Source: Mogibacterium timidum ATCC 33093
GTDB lineage: Bacteria; Bacillota; Clostridia; Peptostreptococcales; Anaerovoracaceae
DNA: 64,000 nucleotides
Direction of reading: 5' to 3'
Assembly: GCF_000525775.1 (NCBI RefSeq)
Contig: NZ_JALU01000027.1
Location: 1-64,000 of the forward strand
The notes below the pieces were generated by a model that saw nothing but the letters and a program-made list of their open reading frames with translations, was not told where the DNA came from and did not search any database. A program made the translations under genes and the position numbers. Below, piece by piece: positions 45,576 to 56,377 of the stretch; position 1 is the first letter of the stretch, and every line of letters starts with the position of its first letter.

Positions 45576-45944
45576 ACTTTTGTAAACAAATCTACCGCGT
45601 GAGTAATCGCAGATTGCGACTGTTGATGTTAAAAAGATAAAGGACATGCGTCAAATTTAATAAATACACGTTCGGATGGTACGCAGTTTATCCGAAACAA
45701 TTTAAAGCTGACGTTGATAGACATACAAATTGAATATTATGGTTTGTGCACTATAACTAGTGTCAAAAACTGGTTGTAAGTAGTACAATAAATGAAGAAG
45801 GACTCTCATTGGACTCAGTGCCGGAGGGTCTTTTCGTGTTTATATTTCAGTACCGATACGTGACGGGCGTTTGCAATTTTGTAGTTAAAGTAATATAATT
45901 ACCAAAATAAATGACATTTGGTCAGTTTGAAAAAGGAGGTTGCT
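45576..45944. other. Intergenic region rsmE to radical SAM gene
   Basis: 370 bp without a supported gene. Around 45797-45835 a weak hairpin AAGGACTC/GAGGGTCTT with TTTT could be a terminator or leader element. AAAGGAGG at 45932-45939 is the ribosome binding site of the next gene. Confidence 0.5.
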
Positions 45945-47336
45945 ATGTCAATATTAGATAAGGCAACATTGGCTGCTTTCAACAAGGCAGTTGATATCGG
46001 CTTCAAGAAAGTCAAGAAAAATCCACAGGAAGGAATGCTGGATATAGTAAATATTTTCGACAAATATCTTATTCCTAAGAGCGATAAGGAAAACAGTGGC
46101 AAGAAGGCTATAGAGCGCATCAGAAGCGAGTTTGCCGATCCAAACTCAAGCTGGGTTGCATATGCGACAAATATGGTAAATGAAGTCGACGAGAACGTCA
46201 TCAAGCACTTCGTTACCAATGTCGGCTACAACGCTGCATTCAGAGGAAACAAAGAGAGAAACAGGCTTCAGCGCGAAGAGAATTGCAATATTCCATGGGC
46301 AATTTTGTTCGACCCTACTTCTGCTTGCAACCTCAAGTGCACCGGCTGCTGGGCTGCTGAATACGGATATAAAAACAATCTAAGCTATGATGAGATGGCC
46401 AGCATCATCAAGCAGGGTAACGAGATGGGCACCTACGTGTACATCATGACAGGCGGAGAGCCGCTGGTTCGCAAGGACGACATCATCAAGCTGGCGGAGG
46501 AGTTCAACGACAGCGAGTTCCATATTTTTACCAACGGAACGCTGATTGACGATGCCTTCTGCAAGGACGTTCAACGTGTTGGAAACATATCCTTCGCAAT
46601 GAGTATAGAGGGTACCGAGGAGTCGACAGACTCTCGCCGCGGCAGGGGTGTGTACCAGCGGGTTATAAATGCTATGAAGCTGATGCAGAAATATCACCTG
46701 CTGTACGGAGTGTCGATTTGCTACACAAGCGTTAACTACGAGTACGTTACCAACGATGACTTCATACAGATGCTGGTTGAACACGGCTGCAAGCTTGCTT
46801 GGTACTTCCACTACATGCCGGTCGGCAACGATGCTGATCCGAGCCTGATGCCTAATGCTGAGCAGCGCAAGCATGTTATGGAGAGAGTTCGCTTCATCAG
46901 GTCTAAGGATTATCCTCAGACCATATTCACTATCGATTTCCAGAACGATGGTGAGTACATCGGCGGCTGCATAGCAGGTGGAAGAAACTACTTCCACATC
47001 AATTCTGCAGGGGACATGGAGCCATGCGTATTCATCCACTACTCCGATTCGAATATCCGGGAAAAAACAATTCTGGAAGCTCTCAAGAGTCCACTGTTCA
47101 TGGCATATCACCACAACCAGCCGTTTAACAGCAATCCGCTCAAGCCGTGTCCAATGCTGGAGAATCCGGGAAGGCTGTCCAAGATGGTCAATGAATCCGG
47201 TGCTCACTCTACAGATATGATTTCGCCTGAGTCGGCGGAGCACCTTGAGGAGAAGTGTATCCCATATGCTAAGCAGTGGAATCCGAGCGCTGAAGAGATA
47301 TGGAGTCACAGTAAGCACAGCAAGCAGGCAAAGTAG
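45945..47336 (+). CDS. Radical SAM protein with C-terminal Cys region
   Basis: 463 aa. The cluster motif is Cys128-x3-Cys132-x2-Cys135 (ACNLKCTGC), then the GGEP motif (MTGGEPLV) and the barrel. Later Cys in GGCIAGGR, MEPCVF and PCPML are placed like an auxiliary-cluster (SPASM/twitch) region. The N-terminal ~110 residues are helical and have no known motif. I chose ATG 45945 because AAAGGAGG is 5-6 bases upstream. There is no peptide substrate gene next to it. The substrate is unknown; relatives are annotated only as radical SAM proteins. Confidence 0.8.
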   Translation: MSILDKATLAAFNKAVDIGFKKVKKNPQEGMLDIVNIFDKYLIPKSDKENSGKKAIERIRSEFADPNSSWVAYATNMVNEVDENVIKHFVTNVGYNAAFRGNKERNRLQREENCNIPWAILFDPTSACNLKCTGCWAAEYGYKNNLSYDEMASIIKQGNEMGTYVYIMTGGEPLVRKDDIIKLAEEFNDSEFHIFTNGTLIDDAFCKDVQRVGNISFAMSIEGTEESTDSRRGRGVYQRVINAMKLMQKYHLLYGVSICYTSVNYEYVTNDDFIQMLVEHGCKLAWYFHYMPVGNDADPSLMPNAEQRKHVMERVRFIRSKDYPQTIFTIDFQNDGEYIGGCIAGGRNYFHINSAGDMEPCVFIHYSDSNIREKTILEALKSPLFMAYHHNQPFNSNPLKPCPMLENPGRLSKMVNESGAHSTDMISPESAEHLEEKCIPYAKQWNPSAEEIWSHSKHSKQAK

Positions 47337-47414
47337 TTACAGTTACATAGAGCCGAAACATCTCAAAGCATATAAATGCACATTGTATTTTTGTGTATTT
47401 ATCAATTTTACCTC

Positions 47415-47442
47415 TGGACTTTTGTGTTGGCTATGGTACAAT
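47415..47442 (+). promoter_or_regulatory. Promoter of the carB leader
   Basis: -35 TGGACT (47415-47420), 16-bp spacer, -10 TACAAT (47437-47442) with TG one base upstream. It would give a leader of about 195 nt. Confidence 0.6.
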
Positions 47443-47485
47443 ACATAAGGTTAAATTATAAATACTGACGCAGAGAGGTGCAGAC

Positions 47486-47560
47486 ATGCAGAGGCGAGTG
47501 TTTCGCGATTTGTATTTTGAATATTACGATACGATTAAGACTTCGACATTGGATTTTTAA
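47486..47560 (+). CDS. Putative carB leader peptide (24 aa)
   Basis: Small frame with a strong SD, GAGAGGTG, 5 bases before ATG. It begins MQRRVFRDLYFEYYD and ends before TAA at 47558. Three Arg codons (AGG, CGA, CGC) lie within the first seven. Its 3' part runs into the left arm and loop of a terminator, the arrangement of translation-coupled attenuation. Arginine is an end product of carbamoyl phosphate metabolism, so Arg-dependent control is possible. Confidence 0.55.
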   Translation: MQRRVFRDLYFEYYDTIKTSTLDF

Positions 47561-47585
47561 TTCCGGTGATCGAAGTCTTTTTTTA
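47539..47585 (+). terminator. Attenuator-type terminator in the carB leader
   Basis: GACTTCGA (47539-47546) pairs perfectly with TCGAAGTC (47570-47577), followed by eight T. It overlaps the leader peptide stop and stands 60 bp before carB. Confidence 0.8.
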
Positions 47586-47644
47586 TGAACAGTCAGTATG
47601 TACGAATGAGATGATGCATTTAGATAACAGGAAGGGTGAGGAAA

Positions 47645-50600
47645 ATGGCAAGAAGAAGTGACATCAGGAAAATTCTCGTAATCGGGTCGGGGCCAATCGT
47701 GATCGGACAGGCAGCAGAGTTCGACTACGCCGGTACCCAGGCATGCATAGCGCTTAGAGAAGAGGGTTATGAAGTGGTATTGTGCAATTCCAATCCTGCG
47801 ACGATAATGACTGATACGTCGATGGCGGACAAGGTTTATATGGAACCGCTCACCTTGGAATATCTCGCCAGGATAATCAGGTACGAGAGACCTGATGCCA
47901 TTCTGCCGGGAATCGGCGGACAGACCGGACTCAATCTCGCAATGCAGCTGGATAAAAAAGGTGTGCTGCGCGAGTGCCGAGCGGAGCTGCTTGGTACCAA
48001 GAGTGACAGCATCGAGCGTGCCGAGGACAGGGAGCTGTTCAAGGAGCTGTGCGAGGAACTCGGTGAGCCGGTGTTGCAATCTGAGGTTGCAAATGATGAA
48101 GATGAAGGGCTCGAGATTGCTCGCGGGATTGGATTCCCGGTTGTGCTCAGGCCGGCGTTTACGCTCGGAGGCACGGGCGGCGGATTTGCGGATGACGAAA
48201 CGGAATTTAGAGAGATGATTCGCCGTGCACTTGCGATTTCTCCAACTCATCAGGTGCTCATTGAGAAGAGCATCAAGGGATACAAGGAGATAGAGTACGA
48301 GGTAATGCGTGACGGTAATGACACAGCGATTGCCATATGCGATATGGAGAACATAGACCCGGTGGGTATACACACTGGCGACTCGATTGTAGTGTGTCCG
48401 ACACAGACAGTGAGTGAGTCGGACTGCGCTATGCTCAAGTCGAGCGCACTCAAGATTATCCGCGCACTGCGCATCGAGGGGGGCTGTAACGTTCAGTTTG
48501 CGCTCAATCCGAATTCTTCGGAATATTACCTGATAGAAGTTAACCCTAGGGTATCCCGTTCGTCAGCGCTCGCTTCCAAGGCCAGCGGTTATCCGATCGC
48601 GAGAATTACAGCCAAGATAGCAGTCGGAATGACTTTGGACGAGATAGAGATTATCGATCAGCCGGCATCAGTCGAGCCGGTTGTCGACTACATAGTGAGC
48701 AAGGTGCCGAGGTTCCCGTTCGACAAATTCGCAGATGCGGACAACAAGCTGGGAACCCAGATGAAGGCGACCGGCGAGGTTATGAGTATCGGCAGAAGCC
48801 TCGAGGAGAGTATGCTTAAGGCTGTGCGATCGCTAGAGATAGGTGTAGCTCACGTCTATATGGAGAAATTCGATTCATGGGATACGGATGACATGAAGTC
48901 GTATATAGCAGAGGGGCGTGACGACAGGATATTTGCCATTGCCGAACTGCTTCGCAGGGGTATCAGCAGGTCTGAAATTTGTAAGCTGACAGCGATCAAT
49001 GAGTACTTCATAGAGATGCTTGAGAATATCGTGGACATTGAGAATGAGCTGCGTGAGCACAGAAACGATGTCGCAAGGCTGAGAATTGCCAAGCAGTACG
49101 GATTCTCAGATGCAGAGATAGCAAGGCTTTGGAACATGCCTGAGGCACAAGTGTGGAGGCTTCGCGAGGCAGTGGAGCTGTTCCCGACGTACGATATGAT
49201 CGATTCATGTGCAGCATCCAAGGATGCATACGTTCCTTACTTCTACTCGACCTTTAATGACAGCGGGAACACACATATCGCCGATAGCGGTAGACGCAAG
49301 GTCGTCGTTCTGGGATCCGGTCCTATCAGAATAGGACAGGGTGTAGAGTTCGATTATTCGACTGTGCAGGCAGTCAAGTCGCTGCGCAGTCAGGGCTGTG
49401 AGGCAATTATCATCAACAACAATCCGGAGACCGTGTCGACGGATTACACGACAGCCGATAAGTTGTATTTTGAGCCGCTGTGCATCGAGGATGTTATGAA
49501 TATCCTGAGACTTGAGCAGCCCGAAGGTGTAATAGTATCCCTTGGAGGACAGACCGCTGTCAACCTTGCAAGTGCGCTCGATGAGCGCGGTGTCAACATT
49601 ATCGGCACCGATTGCACGGCGATTAACGCTGCAGAGGATAGAGATGAATTCGACAAGCTGATGCAGAGGCTTGACATCGACAAGCCGGAGGGCAAGGCAG
49701 TGACGGATATTGATGAGGGCTGCAGGGTAGCAAGAGAGATAGGATATCCGGTACTTGTCAGACCCAGCTTCGTGCTTGGCGGCAGAGCGATGAGGATAGT
49801 TGCAGATGAAGAGCAACTGAGGCAGTATCTGAGGACTGCGGTTGAGATAGATGAGGATAAACCGGTTCTGGTCGATCATTACATCAGAGGTAAGGAGGTT
49901 GAGGTAGATGCCATCTGCGATGGTAAGGATGTATTTATCCCCGGCATTATGGAGCTTGTAGAGCGTACAGGAGTGCACTCCGGAGATTCGATCAGCGTAT
50001 ATCCACCATGCTCGATTTCAGACAGTGTCAAAGAGATTATCCGAGCATACACCGAGAAGCTGGGGCTGGGAATAGGTATTAGAGGCCTGTTTAATATCCA
50101 GTTCATAGTGGATCCTTCTGAACAGGTGTACATAATAGAGGTGAATCCAAGGTCTTCGAGAACAGTTCCGTTTCTCTCCAAGGCTACCGGCTACAACCTT
50201 GCAGACATCGCTTCTAAGGTGATGCTGGGCATAAGTCTGGAGGAACAGGGACTCAAGGGAGTGCCACCTATGGAAAAGAAGAGGTGGTACGTCAAGGTTC
50301 CGGCCTTCTCGTTTGCTAAGCTGTCAGGAATGGATATAAGACTGTCTCCTGAGATGAAATCCACCGGCGAAGCCATCGGATATGACGACGATCTGATGCG
50401 AGCTTTTTATAAGGCAATGCAGGCTGCAGGCATGAGGATGCAGAACTACGGAACAGTATTTGCATCTATAAATGACGAGTCTAAAGCAGATGCACTGCCG
50501 CTCATCAGGAGATTCTACGACTTGGGCTTTAATATCGAAGCGACCGAGGGTACGGCACAGTTCCTCAAGGCGAACGGCGTCAAGACCAGGAGCTTCCCAC

Positions 50601-50830
50601 ACACGGACAACAGCATGGATGCTGTGGCAAATGAGCTCAGACAGGGATATGTGACATACTTGATTAACATCGGTGACATTCGCTCTGTAGATGCAAATTC
50701 TATGGGCAGTCGTATCAGAAGGTGTGCCGCTGAGAACAACGTAACGACGCTCACTTCACTCGATACGGTGAAGGTGCTGCTTGACGCTCTGGGCGATATA
50801 ACATTCAAGGTATCCACAATCGACGCATAA
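47645..50830 (+). CDS. carB: Carbamoyl-phosphate synthase large subunit
   Basis: 1061 aa, two homologous ATP-grasp synthetase halves (SGPIVIGQAAEFDYAGTQA and SGPIRIGQGVEFDYSTVQA) and the C-terminal MGS-like allosteric domain. It makes carbamoyl phosphate from ammonia or glutamine-derived ammonia, bicarbonate and 2 ATP. The glutaminase subunit carA is not adjacent, which is unusual. I chose ATG 47645 because GAAGGG is 8 bases upstream; a GTG at 47636 is possible. Products feed pyrimidines, arginine and, through HypF, cyanide ligands. Confidence 0.95.
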   Translation: MARRSDIRKILVIGSGPIVIGQAAEFDYAGTQACIALREEGYEVVLCNSNPATIMTDTSMADKVYMEPLTLEYLARIIRYERPDAILPGIGGQTGLNLAMQLDKKGVLRECRAELLGTKSDSIERAEDRELFKELCEELGEPVLQSEVANDEDEGLEIARGIGFPVVLRPAFTLGGTGGGFADDETEFREMIRRALAISPTHQVLIEKSIKGYKEIEYEVMRDGNDTAIAICDMENIDPVGIHTGDSIVVCPTQTVSESDCAMLKSSALKIIRALRIEGGCNVQFALNPNSSEYYLIEVNPRVSRSSALASKASGYPIARITAKIAVGMTLDEIEIIDQPASVEPVVDYIVSKVPRFPFDKFADADNKLGTQMKATGEVMSIGRSLEESMLKAVRSLEIGVAHVYMEKFDSWDTDDMKSYIAEGRDDRIFAIAELLRRGISRSEICKLTAINEYFIEMLENIVDIENELREHRNDVARLRIAKQYGFSDAEIARLWNMPEAQVWRLREAVELFPTYDMIDSCAASKDAYVPYFYSTFNDSGNTHIADSGRRKVVVLGSGPIRIGQGVEFDYSTVQAVKSLRSQGCEAIIINNNPETVSTDYTTADKLYFEPLCIEDVMNILRLEQPEGVIVSLGGQTAVNLASALDERGVNIIGTDCTAINAAEDRDEFDKLMQRLDIDKPEGKAVTDIDEGCRVAREIGYPVLVRPSFVLGGRAMRIVADEEQLRQYLRTAVEIDEDKPVLVDHYIRGKEVEVDAICDGKDVFIPGIMELVERTGVHSGDSISVYPPCSISDSVKEIIRAYTEKLGLGIGIRGLFNIQFIVDPSEQVYIIEVNPRSSRTVPFLSKATGYNLADIASKVMLGISLEEQGLKGVPPMEKKRWYVKVPAFSFAKLSGMDIRLSPEMKSTGEAIGYDDDLMRAFYKAMQAAGMRMQNYGTVFASINDESKADALPLIRRFYDLGFNIEATEGTAQFLKANGVKTRSFPHTDNSMDAVANELRQGYVTYLINIGDIRSVDANSMGSRIRRCAAENNVTTLTSLDTVKVLLDALGDITFKVSTIDA

Positions 50831-50837
50831 TGATATA

Positions 50838-50921
50838 ATGATCATCAATCAAATTTTGGTAGTAGCCTTGCCGGCACTAATGCCGAATTTGATAATGTAA
50901 TGGTCATTGATCAATTTTAGG
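50838..50921 (+). repeat. Imperfect direct repeat in the carB-nitroreductase gap (62-bp offset)
   Basis: ATGATCATCAATCAAATTTT at 50838 and ATGGTCATTGATCAATTTTA at 50900 match imperfectly. A small hairpin CGGCACTAATGCCG lies between. The repeats may be operator half-sites for the downstream gene, or part of the window-wide duplication pattern. Confidence 0.55.
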
Positions 50922-50929
50922 AGGAAATT

Positions 50930-51616
50930 ATGGAACTAAGAGAGTGTGTGAAACTGCGCCATTCAGTGCGCGCGTATGAGGATAGACCGATAGACAATAA
51001 AGCCGCTGAGGATCTCAAGGTGATGATTCAGCAGTGTAACCGCGAGGGGAATTTGCATTTCCAGCTGATTCAGGACGAACCGAAGGCCTTTTCGAGCTTG
51101 CTTGCCAGATACGGTAAGTTCTCAAATGTTCGCAACTATATCGCTGTTGTGGGCACAAAACGCCCTGACCTGGACGAGATGGCCGGATACTATGGCGAGA
51201 AGCTGGTGATTCGGTGCATACAGCATGGACTCAATACTTGCTGGGTCGGAGGAACTTATAAGAAGGTTAAGGAAGCTATCGTCGTCAGAGCCGATGAAAA
51301 GATCGTAGCGGTTATAGCAGTCGGTTACGGCAAGACCATGGGCTCTGCGAGAAAGTCTAAGACTGCAGGCGAGGTGTTCGACGCGAAAGCGGCCAAGGTT
51401 GCCGGCTTTGAGGAGACACCTGATTGGTTCAAGGATGGAGTTGAGATGGCGCTGATGGCTCCAACTGCGTTTAACCGGCAGAGGTTCAGCTTCGCGCTGA
51501 GCGGTGACAGGATCAAGGTCAAGTCAGGCATGGGTCCGATGAGCAAGGTTGATCTCGGTATTGTAAAATATCACTTTGAGATAGGGGCATCGCCAAAGGA
51601 ATTTGTATGGGCTTAA
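50930..51616 (+). CDS. Nitroreductase-family protein (TM1586-like)
   Basis: 228 aa with the FMN-binding nitroreductase start LRECVKLRHSVRAYEDRPID, LNTCWVGGTYKK and the second half ending FEIGA. It belongs to the putative TM-type nitroreductases in which two repeats form one subunit, so it may be monomeric. AGGAGG is 7 bases before the ATG. The substrate is unknown. Confidence 0.8.
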   Translation: MELRECVKLRHSVRAYEDRPIDNKAAEDLKVMIQQCNREGNLHFQLIQDEPKAFSSLLARYGKFSNVRNYIAVVGTKRPDLDEMAGYYGEKLVIRCIQHGLNTCWVGGTYKKVKEAIVVRADEKIVAVIAVGYGKTMGSARKSKTAGEVFDAKAAKVAGFEETPDWFKDGVEMALMAPTAFNRQRFSFALSGDRIKVKSGMGPMSKVDLGIVKYHFEIGASPKEFVWA

Positions 51617-51627
51617 TAGTTTAAAAT

Positions 51628-52461
51628 ATGGACAGATTAGATTATATGAAATTATATGAAATTCGCCCGGTTGCGCACATGCGCTCCGCTTTTCGGCAGA
51701 AGTACGGTATACCGCGGCAGCCCCGGATGGTTGACGGGCTGCGGTCGGAGATAGTCTTTGACCATGAATTTAATATTCCTGAAGCTGTGAGAGGGCTCGA
51801 TAAGTTCTCTCATATTTGGTTGATATGGGGCTTTTCAGAAAACCGGCTCAATATGAGAGAGCCACATCCGGCATGGCGACCAACTGTCAGGCCTCCACGG
51901 CTGGGTGGTTCGGTTCGCATGGGCGTATTTGCTACCAGATCTCCATACAGACCGAACTCTCTTGGAATGTCAGCAGTTAAGCTGGTGGAAGTGAGATATG
52001 AGGATGGGCAGGTGAGCCTGATAGTAGAAGGTGCGGATCTCCTCGACGGTACGCCGATATACGATATCAAGCCGTATTTGCCGTACAGCGATGCGATTAC
52101 CGAAGCGACAGAAGGCTTTGTTGCCCGGCCCGAAGCGTCCGGAAAAACGGAAGAATTCGGAGAAACCGGAAAGTGCGGAAAAACTGAAGAGCATGGAGAT
52201 CCCGAGAGAGCCGGAGAAAAAGATGATATCCCGGGAGCTCAAATGACGTGCGTGGAGGTCGAATTCCCGGATCACCTCCTAGCCAAGGTGGAGGAGCAGT
52301 ATAGAAAACCGATTATCGGCATACTGCAGCTGGATCCTCGCGATGCATATGACAGAGATTCGGATAAGCCTTCGAGGCTGGCTTTTGGAAATGTGGATAT
52401 AGAGTTCATATCGCGTGAAGGCAAGCTGATAGTGACAGCAGTCAGAGAGCTGGCAGAGTAA
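51628..52461 (+). CDS. trmO: tRNA m6t6A37 methyltransferase TrmO (TsaA/YaeB)
   Basis: 277 aa. Beta-barrel methyltransferase using SAM to N6-methylate t6A37 of tRNA-Thr. Motifs FSHIWLIWGF, RMGVFATRSPYRPNSLGMS and LDGTPIYDIKPYLPYSD are diagnostic. An acidic low-complexity insert near residues 170-205 (EEFGETGKCGKTEEHGDPER), partly built from 36-bp-spaced repeats, divides the two conserved parts. There is no clear SD; ATG 51646 (KLYEIRPVAHMRS) is an alternative start. Confidence 0.9.
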   Translation: MDRLDYMKLYEIRPVAHMRSAFRQKYGIPRQPRMVDGLRSEIVFDHEFNIPEAVRGLDKFSHIWLIWGFSENRLNMREPHPAWRPTVRPPRLGGSVRMGVFATRSPYRPNSLGMSAVKLVEVRYEDGQVSLIVEGADLLDGTPIYDIKPYLPYSDAITEATEGFVARPEASGKTEEFGETGKCGKTEEHGDPERAGEKDDIPGAQMTCVEVEFPDHLLAKVEEQYRKPIIGILQLDPRDAYDRDSDKPSRLAFGNVDIEFISREGKLIVTAVRELAE

Positions 52462-52478
52462 GAAGGCTTGAGCATTAT

Positions 52479-52507
52479 TTGAACTCGTCCGGTTAGAGTG
52501 ATACAAT
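52479..52507 (+). promoter_or_regulatory. Promoter of the RidA gene
   Basis: TTGAAC (52479-52484), 17-bp spacer, TACAAT (52502-52507). Confidence 0.75.
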
Positions 52508-52560
52508 CAAGACATAATAGTTTAGATGAAAGATATGTGAGGTAATTAGGAGGTAACCAG

Positions 52561-52935
52561 ATGTTCGAATATACCGATACCAAGAACGCTCCTGCGGCTC
52601 TCGGTCCTTATTCTCAGGCAGTCCTGGCAGGAAACATACTATATGCTTCCGGCGCAATTGGAATCGATCCTGCAACAGGGAAGTTTGTAGGTGATGACAT
52701 TCAGACACAGGCGGAGCAGGCCTGCAAGAACGTAGGAGAGATTCTCAAGGCTAACGGTATGACCTACGACAACGTTGTCAAGACAACCTGCTACATTTTG
52801 GATATGAGCGATTTCAAGGTGTTCAATGAAGTATATGCTGAATATTTCACTTCGAAGCCGGCTAGATCGTGCGTTGCAATCACTGCACTTCCTGCAGGTG
52901 CACTCTGCGAAGTTGAGATAACGGCTGTAAGGTAG
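52561..52935 (+). CDS. ridA: RidA family enamine/imine deaminase
   Basis: 124 aa, trimeric family that hydrolyses reactive enamines from PLP enzymes. Motifs: PAALGPYSQAV, YASGAIGIDP and the Arg-containing PARSCVAITALPAGALCEVE (catalytic Arg). AGGAGGTAA precedes the ATG by about 6 bases. It has its own promoter. It may protect against 2-aminoacrylate, consistent with amino-acid fermentation. Confidence 0.93.
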   Translation: MFEYTDTKNAPAALGPYSQAVLAGNILYASGAIGIDPATGKFVGDDIQTQAEQACKNVGEILKANGMTYDNVVKTTCYILDMSDFKVFNEVYAEYFTSKPARSCVAITALPAGALCEVEITAVR

Positions 52936-53030
52936 TCTTTGAGAAAATCAATAGTATTTATGCACTGATGGCGAATAAACAGCGATGAATTTCGCCGCAT
53001 TTATCATTTATAATAGTGGTAACATATGAG

Positions 53031-53060
53031 ACCAGCGGTATGAAGCGTACTGCTGGTTTT
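53031..53060 (+). terminator. Terminator downstream of ridA
   Basis: ACCAGCGGTA (53031-53040) pairs with TACTGCTGGT (53048-53057) through one G-U pair, followed by TTT. Confidence 0.75.
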
Positions 53061-53343
53061 ACATTGATAGCTCTTATGGTTTATATTAATATAATAGCTC
53101 CTATCTGTTATATGGAGGATTTCATGTATAATAGCGAATATACAGATACAGATAGCACGAAGAAATTTGCTGAATGAATATTTGCGAATAACATTGATTT
53201 ACCTATGTGAAAAAGGCGCATTGGGATGCCGTGAGGCAAGGCAGGCTTATTGTATTTGACGCAGGGATGAAGGATGGACAACATTAAGAACGCTGGGAAA
53301 TCACAATGAGATGAATCAGGAGAATTTGGCACAGGAACGAAGG
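53061..53343 (+). other. Region between the ridA terminator and ogg
   Basis: About 280 bp. A 17-codon frame at 53124-53177 (MYNSEYTDTDSTKKFAE) has a good GGAGG site 6 bases upstream but is too short to call. A 21-bp exact direct repeat (53269-53289 and 53339-53359, offset 70) duplicates the ogg start segment. Confidence 0.5.
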
Positions 53344-54192
53344 ATGGACAACATTAAGACTATTAGATTTGACAATTTACACGATATAGAGCTAGCCCAC
53401 ATATTTGAGTGTGGGCAATGCTTCCGATGGAACGAATGTGGAGACGGCTCGTATATCGGAGTAGCCGGCGGCAATGCAGCCCATGTCGTGCTGAAACACA
53501 AAGATGATGCGAGCACACTTGTAGTTGAGTGCACAGGTGGCAGTGAGGAATACTGGCGCAGCTATTTTGACCTGGACACAGGATATGGAGATATGAAGAG
53601 AACGTTGCTTGCGGGTGACTCAAAGCTTGATGAGGCGATAGACACGTGCTATGGCATAAGGATTCTCAATCAGGATTATTGGGAGGTCTTGATATCGTTC
53701 ATCGTATCTCAGAACAACAACATCCCTCGTATCAAGAAGTGCATTGAGTCGCTGGCGAGGAGCTACGGTACTGAGATTGGAGAATTTATGGGAGAGGTAA
53801 GGTATGCTTTTCCGACTCCTGAGCAGCTGGCTGAAGCAACTCTCGAGGAGCTTGCGGCACTCAAGCTGGGGTATAGGAATACATATCTGGCAGCAGCCCC
53901 GGAGCATTATAAGGAGCAGGGTGTGCCAACAGGCTCGGCAGAGGAGAAGCACAAGGCGCTGCTGTCGTATTTAGGCGTGGGACCTAAGGTTGCAAACTGC
54001 ATATTGCTCTTCGGACTCAGGGATTTTACAGCCTTTCCTATAGATGTCTGGATGAAGAAGATAATGGCAGAGCTTTACGGGTTTGACATCAAGGATGTTA
54101 AGGGAATGCAGAAGTTTGCCGACGAGCATTTTGGTGAACTTGGCGGAATAGCACAGCAATATCTGTTTTATTTTTATAGAAGTATGCAGTGA
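53344..54192 (+). CDS. ogg: 8-oxoguanine DNA glycosylase (OGG1-type)
   Basis: 282 aa, bifunctional glycosylase/AP lyase for oxidised guanine. The helix-hairpin-helix is YLGVGPKVANCILLFGL with the catalytic Lys, followed by Asp in FPIDVWMKK, as in human OGG1 (Lys249/Asp268). QCFRWN near residue 25 is the usual OGG N-terminal motif. I chose ATG 53344 with AGGA 7 bases upstream; an ATG at 53311 lacks an SD. Confidence 0.92.
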   Translation: MDNIKTIRFDNLHDIELAHIFECGQCFRWNECGDGSYIGVAGGNAAHVVLKHKDDASTLVVECTGGSEEYWRSYFDLDTGYGDMKRTLLAGDSKLDEAIDTCYGIRILNQDYWEVLISFIVSQNNNIPRIKKCIESLARSYGTEIGEFMGEVRYAFPTPEQLAEATLEELAALKLGYRNTYLAAAPEHYKEQGVPTGSAEEKHKALLSYLGVGPKVANCILLFGLRDFTAFPIDVWMKKIMAELYGFDIKDVKGMQKFADEHFGELGGIAQQYLFYFYRSMQ

Positions 54193-54224
54193 AGATATCT
54201 TCACATTTAATTCATAGTGCCGTG

Positions 54225-54253
54225 TTGACAACATCAGGGGTGCTGAGTAAAAT
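54225..54253 (+). promoter_or_regulatory. Promoter of groESL
   Basis: TTGACA (54225-54230), 17-bp spacer, TAAAAT (54248-54253). Confidence 0.85.
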
Positions 54254-54265
54254 TAGTTGTAGAGA

Positions 54266-54292
54266 TTAGCACTCGCATATTTTGAGTGCTAA
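54266..54292 (+). promoter_or_regulatory. CIRCE operator (HrcA site)
   Basis: TTAGCACTC, nine bases, GAGTGCTAA: a perfect CIRCE element just downstream of the promoter. It predicts HrcA repression released by heat. hrcA is not in the window. Confidence 0.97.
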
Positions 54293-54317
54293 CAATTAAA
54301 CGATTGGGAGGTTTCAA

Positions 54318-54596
54318 ATGAGTATAGGAATAAAGCCATTAGGCGCAAGAGTTGTAATTAAGCGCAGCGAAGCATTGGAAAAGACTGAGGGCGGACTTAT
54401 CCTGTCGGCAAGCGCCAAGGAAAAGCCGCAGGAGGCTGAGGTTCTGGCCGTTGGTCCCGGAACGGAAGACGAAAAGATGGAAGTCAAGGTTGGAGATAAG
54501 GTAATCTTCTCCAAGTATGGCGGCACAGAGCTGAAATACGCCGGCGAGGAGTACATCATAATGAGCCAGAAGGATATCCTCGCTGTAATCGAATAG
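54318..54596 (+). CDS. groES: Co-chaperonin GroES
   Basis: 92 aa, the 10-kDa lid of the chaperonin. KPLGARVVIKR at the N-terminus, the mobile loop EKTEGGLILSASAKEKP and VIFSKYGGTE are typical. GGGAGG lies about 7 bases before the ATG. CIRCE is upstream, groEL 139 bp downstream. Confidence 0.97.
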   Translation: MSIGIKPLGARVVIKRSEALEKTEGGLILSASAKEKPQEAEVLAVGPGTEDEKMEVKVGDKVIFSKYGGTELKYAGEEYIIMSQKDILAVIE

Positions 54597-54723
54597 CTAC
54601 AGTCGCGAGCTCTATTTGGGTAGAACGATAGGCAATAACAATAAATAATAGAAATGTAGATTTCAACTCCGCATCTCATATATGTACACATAATCAGGTG
54701 CGGATGTACATGCAATACAATAG

Positions 54724-56364
<1,641 letters not shown>

Positions 56365-56377
56365 TAAGCGAGGCGAG

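Noticed and set aside
53124-53177. 17-codon frame with a good SD before ogg
   Set aside because: Too short to judge; no conserved motif or attenuator structure overlaps it.
54191-54202. 12-bp palindrome GAAGATATCTTC at the ogg stop
   Set aside because: Short, no T-run and no repeat elsewhere noticed; probably chance.
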